This document shows positions 60,958-64,000 of a stretch of 64,000 bases of DNA, in pieces; position 1 is the first letter of the stretch; each line of letters starts with the position of its first letter. The stretch is from Lactiplantibacillus mudanjiangensis (GTDB taxonomy: Bacteria > Bacillota > Bacilli > Lactobacillales > Lactobacillaceae), in NCBI RefSeq assembly GCF_005405385.1, contig NZ_BJDY01000003.1, positions 1 through 64,000 of the forward strand, in the 5' to 3' direction. Below the pieces are notes generated by a model. It was not told the DNA's origin. It saw nothing but the letters and a program-made list of their open reading frames with translations, and ran no database searches. Position numbers and translations under genes: made by a program.

Positions 60958-62508
60958 ATGCAAATCAAACTAATTTCAACCAGTGACGTTCACGGCTACT
61001 TAGCGCCCACTGATTATAGCCAACGTGATCACGTCGCTCCATTTGGGCTCAGTCGTGCCGCCACCATCATTCAACAACTCACACAAACAGATAACGATGC
61101 CGTTTGGCCGATCGTTGTGGATAACGGTGATTTTGTGCAAGGCTCACCATTAACGTATTTTATTGCCCGTCAACATCAAGAGGCCGCGCCTTTATACTCA
61201 CGCTTAGCTAACCGTAACCAAGTTCAAGTCGGCGTGTTTGGCAATCATGAATTCAACTATGGTCTTGATTTCTTGGACTTATGTGAATCAGCCCGTCACT
61301 ATCCCATGCTGGCTGCCAATATTGAAGATACTCATCACCGCACCTTATTTGCCAAGCCCTACACCATCCTAGAACGGGCTGGCGTCAAAGTCGCGATCCT
61401 TGGATTAACCACCCAATTCGTTGGCCGTTGGGAATTACCGGCGCACTTAGATGGCTTGAAATTCCATGATGTCGTTGAAACCGCCAAACATTATGTGCCT
61501 AAATTACGTGAATTAGCTGATGTCGTCGTAGTTGCTTACCACGGCGGGTTGGAACGTGATCCACAAACTAACCAACCGACTGAACGTTTAAACGGTGAAA
61601 ACCGCGGGTCTGCCTTATTGAACGAAGTGCCTGGGATCGATGCTTTAATCACTGGTCATCAACATCGGCGTTTAGCCGTTAAAGTCAATGGTGTCCCTGT
61701 AACACAACCCGGTATGAAGGGCAGTAACGTTGGTTTGATTACATTGAACTTAAACGACCAACGCCAAATCATCGCCAGCCAAGCTGACACCATCAGTACC
61801 GCTGATGCCATTCCTGATGCAGCAACGATGGCGTTAATCAAACCGGTTAACCACCAAATGGAAGATTGGCTCGATACGCCACTAGGCACCATTAACGGCG
61901 ATATGTTAGTCCACGACCACTTGCAGGCCCGGTTACATAACCATCCCTACCTCAACTTTATCAATCAGGTAGAAATGGCGGCAACTGGCACCGACATTGC
62001 GGCAACCGCACTTTTTAATGATGATGTCCCTGGGTTAAAACCAAACGTGACACTGCGTGAAGTCATGAATAGTTACGTTTATCCTAATAAACTCGCAGTT
62101 GAGACTATTACGGGTAAAGATTTACGCCACGCTTTAGAGCGTTGTGCCGGTTACTTTCTTTTAAAAGATGGGCACGTGATTGTTAATCCGGAGTTCTTGC
62201 ATCCAAAACTACGACATTATATTTATGACGTTTACAGTGGCGTTGACTATACTTTCGATTTAACACGACCACTGGGGCAGCGTGTGGTTCAATTAGATTA
62301 TCATGGTCAAGCGATCCAACCTGATCAACCATTAACGGTCACCTTGAATCATTACCGCGCTGGTGGCGGTGGCAATTATCCCATGTATAACACCACCAAA
62401 ATTGATCGCCAGTTACCAACTGACATGACCGTACTAATCGCCGACTACTTTGCTAAACATCCAGTCGTCACGGCCACTCAACCGACTAACTTTAAGGTGA
62501 TTTACTAA
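60958..62508 (+). CDS. Metallophosphatase / 5'-nucleotidase family protein, cytoplasmic
   Basis: A 516-residue two-domain phosphoesterase. N-terminal metal ligands are DVHG, DNGDFVQGSP, GNHEFNYG and GHQHR; the C-terminal nucleotide-binding domain has NYPMYNTTKID-like sequences and GAGGN-like AGGGGNY. It resembles UshA/CpdB but has no signal peptide, so it acts inside the cell, perhaps as cyclic-nucleotide phosphodiesterase or 5'-nucleotidase. ATG 60958 follows GAAGGAG; the frame begins three codons earlier. Confidence 0.88.
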   Translation: MQIKLISTSDVHGYLAPTDYSQRDHVAPFGLSRAATIIQQLTQTDNDAVWPIVVDNGDFVQGSPLTYFIARQHQEAAPLYSRLANRNQVQVGVFGNHEFNYGLDFLDLCESARHYPMLAANIEDTHHRTLFAKPYTILERAGVKVAILGLTTQFVGRWELPAHLDGLKFHDVVETAKHYVPKLRELADVVVVAYHGGLERDPQTNQPTERLNGENRGSALLNEVPGIDALITGHQHRRLAVKVNGVPVTQPGMKGSNVGLITLNLNDQRQIIASQADTISTADAIPDAATMALIKPVNHQMEDWLDTPLGTINGDMLVHDHLQARLHNHPYLNFINQVEMAATGTDIAATALFNDDVPGLKPNVTLREVMNSYVYPNKLAVETITGKDLRHALERCAGYFLLKDGHVIVNPEFLHPKLRHYIYDVYSGVDYTFDLTRPLGQRVVQLDYHGQAIQPDQPLTVTLNHYRAGGGGNYPMYNTTKIDRQLPTDMTVLIADYFAKHPVVTATQPTNFKVIY

Positions 62509-62509
62509 C

Positions 62510-62845
62510 GGTTGAAAGTTACTTTTACCCATAATCGCCAATCAAAAATAGACTAACTTGCCACCTACCGTTCGCCCACATTGATCCGGAACACTGTGGG
62601 CGGACCGGTTCAGCCGAAAGGCGGTCTGAACCGTCGTTTTGAACCGCTAAACCCGCGTTTCAACAGCGCCAAGCTCTAAGCGATAAATCGCTAAGAGCTC
62701 CCACGGCTGGGCTCAATGTGAGCTCACTCTTGGTTACAATGGTTTCTGAATTAATTAGTGTCCGCAAGTAACCGGAGTCAACCAGTGATGGCGCCGGCAG
62801 AATCACTGGCTGACGGAGGTGGCTAATTTCGTTTTCAACTTTTAT
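62510..62845 (+). repeat. Palindromic element, copy H (module 1 intact, module 2 arms deleted)
   Basis: Left end AACGGTTGAAAGTTACTTTTA (62510-62530) and right end TTTTCAACTTTTA (62831-62843) are inverted repeats. Module 1 is complete, with GGTTCAG/CTGAACC and AGCTCTAAGCGAT/ATCGCTAAGAGCT arms. Module 2 is reduced to its closing stem: CCAGTGATGGCGCCGGC joins directly to AGAATCACTGGCTG, so the three arms are gone at the repeated GCCGGC. Confidence 0.8.
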
Positions 62846-62857
62846 TAAGCCGCATAA

Positions 62858-62893
62858 AAAATGCGCGTCCAGTTTGTGTGGACGCGCATTTCG
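62858..62893 (-). terminator. Intrinsic terminator, possibly bidirectional
   Basis: AAATGCGCGTCCA pairs with TGGACGCGCATTT between convergent genes; the A/T edges fit both strands. Confidence 0.88.
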
Positions 62894-62912
62894 TTTATCA
62901 GCTGATTAAGTT

Positions 62913-63773
62913 TTAGAAATTAACCGTATCAGGGTCGTTGGCTAAACCAGCAACACCACGTAAGCCATCAATTGTCGTCATATCATCGGCACTGAGTTCA
63001 AAATCAAAAATTTCAGTATTTTGAGCAATCCGATCAGCATGAACAGACTTTGGCAATGGTAAGAAACCATGTTGAAGTGACCAGCGTAAAACCACTTGTG
63101 CCACTGACTTGTCATACTTTTGTGCCATCGTTTGTAATGCTGGCACATCAAAGATCTTACCGGTACCAAGTGGACTGTAAGCTTCAGACAAGATGTCATG
63201 CGCATCGTTGTAAGCCACGATTTCCGGTTCCAAATCGCTAGGATTCAAGAAAATTTGGTTTACCGCTGGAATAACTTTCGCCGTTTTAAGTAACGCATCT
63301 AAATGCTTAGGACGAAAGTTCGAAACGCCAATGGCACGAACTTTACGTTCAGCGTACAATTCTTCCATTGCCCGCCAAGTATCAGCATTTAATTGTTCCC
63401 AACTATCACGCATCGCCGCTGGATTAGGCCAATGGATCAAATAGAGATCAACATAATCTAACCCTAACTTTTCCAGTGAGGTGGCTAAGGCCGCTTTGGT
63501 TTGATCATAACCATGATCAGCGTTCCATAACTTAGTTGTGACAAATAAGTCTTTACGAGCAACGCCACTATCAGCGATCGCTTTACCAACACTTTCTTCG
63601 TTGCCATAAGCAGCGGCAGTATCAATGTGCCGGTAGCCGGCTTTCAAAGCAGCTAAAACAGAATCATACGCCACTTGACCATCTGGTGTTTGCCAAGTGC
63701 CAAAACCAACGATTGGAATCTGTGTGCCGTTATTGAGTTCATAAGTATCGGTTAGTTTAGTTAACTGTGTCAT
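62913..63773 (-). CDS. Aldo/keto reductase (2,5-diketo-D-gluconate reductase type)
   Basis: A 286-residue NADPH-dependent reductase. The catalytic tetrad is in HIDTAAAYGNE (Asp, Tyr), TTKLWN (Lys) and YLIHWP (His); IGVSNF and the KSV-x-x-x-R cofactor motif (PLPKSVHADRI) identify the AKR5-like subgroup. It reduces a range of carbonyls and may detoxify methylglyoxal. Start ATG with GGAGGG upstream. It differs in subgroup from the AKR at 2828. Confidence 0.92.
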   Translation of the reverse strand: MTQLTKLTDTYELNNGTQIPIVGFGTWQTPDGQVAYDSVLAALKAGYRHIDTAAAYGNEESVGKAIADSGVARKDLFVTTKLWNADHGYDQTKAALATSLEKLGLDYVDLYLIHWPNPAAMRDSWEQLNADTWRAMEELYAERKVRAIGVSNFRPKHLDALLKTAKVIPAVNQIFLNPSDLEPEIVAYNDAHDILSEAYSPLGTGKIFDVPALQTMAQKYDKSVAQVVLRWSLQHGFLPLPKSVHADRIAQNTEIFDFELSADDMTTIDGLRGVAGLANDPDTVNF

Positions 63774-63908
63774 CTACAAAACCCTCCTGTTTTTAATTAC
63801 ACGCTAAGTTTACCGGTTATGCCGCGCCAATCACAAGTAAACTGTTTCAAACCACTGCTATTTTTTAGGTTTCGTGAGAAAATAAATCTATCTAAGGAGG
63901 CCGTTCTC

Positions 63909-64000
63909 GTGGAAAAAACCAATTTAGTCATGCAAACAACCTTATTAGCTGGCGCTATCCTGCTTGAAAATGGCGCAGAAATTGCTCGTGTTGAAGATAC
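63909..64000 (+). CDS. ThrE-type threonine/serine exporter N-terminal domain (partial)
   Basis: The first 30 codons of a gene cut by the window edge. GTG 63909 follows TAAGGAGG. The residues LAGAILLENGAEIARVED match the start of the ThrE/YjjP (DUF1212) domain, which forms an exporter of threonine and serine. The partner domain gene would lie beyond the window. Confidence 0.75.
   Translation, partial: MEKTNLVMQTTLLAGAILLENGAEIARVED

Overview
The window looks like a chromosomal segment of a Lactiplantibacillus (L. plantarum group) species. Supporting signs are moderate GC, AGGAGG-type ribosome sites, a KxYKxGKxW-type signal plus LPQTxE sortase signal, T-box control, a bile-salt-hydrolase/penicillin-acylase homologue beside a CopB/CopY copper pair, and DNA glycosylases without Fe-S ligands, as expected of an organism with little or no iron need. 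The species assignment is inferred from gene content recalled from memory, not from a search.

Layout. 1-330: leader and three tandem consensus promoters of an rRNA operon that leaves the window to the left. 427-4421: vanZ-like gene, serine hydrolase, then a roughly 635-nt gene-free stretch (2152-2786) that has its own promoter, a long 5'-3' closing stem and an intrinsic terminator. This is a large structured non-coding RNA, possibly ROOL class, and the most notable object here. 4878-7110: BCCT transporter with a hairpin-rich IS200/IS605-like remnant against its 5' end and a possible ~100-nt sRNA. 7328-15400: metal P-type ATPase; adenine deaminase under a guanine-type riboswitch; SIS protein; NhaC-family transporter under a T-box that appears to read a Tyr codon. 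15400-25185: secreted wall enzymes, lipid and DNA-repair genes, a frameshifted secreted protein and a MutY without Fe-S cysteines. 25247-36050: an MFS/Imm5-like operon, Hsp20, a cluster-less uracil-DNA glycosylase, Zn alcohol dehydrogenase, tandem VIT1/CCC1 proteins and a penicillin-V-acylase/BSH. 36142-40828: copB/copY with cop boxes, then a decaying c-di-GMP pair (EAL gene lacking a standard start, GGDEF gene split by a stop). 40888-47058: a ~1600-residue LPxTG surface protein and a Thr-rich wall protein. 47515-64000: transporters, small proteins, an ABC-ATPase homologue with every catalytic motif lost, hydrolases, nucleoside metabolism, a beta-helix wall protein, and the start of a ThrE-type exporter.

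Through the window runs a family of at least eight intergenic elements of 100-460 bp (9444, 13148, 23831, 28569, 33115, 50530, 52898, 62510). Full copies consist of two consecutive modules, each foldable into a closing stem with three hairpin arms. Some copies keep terminal inverted repeats and one is flanked by a 9-bp direct repeat, so it behaves like a MITE. One copy (13148) keeps the architecture with largely different sequence.

Functional themes are purine/nucleoside salvage (adenine deaminase, NCS1 permease with an operator over its -10 box, nucleoside deoxyribosyltransferase, nucleotidase), metal handling, cell-wall and secreted proteins sharing a YNHxKG repeat, and drug export.
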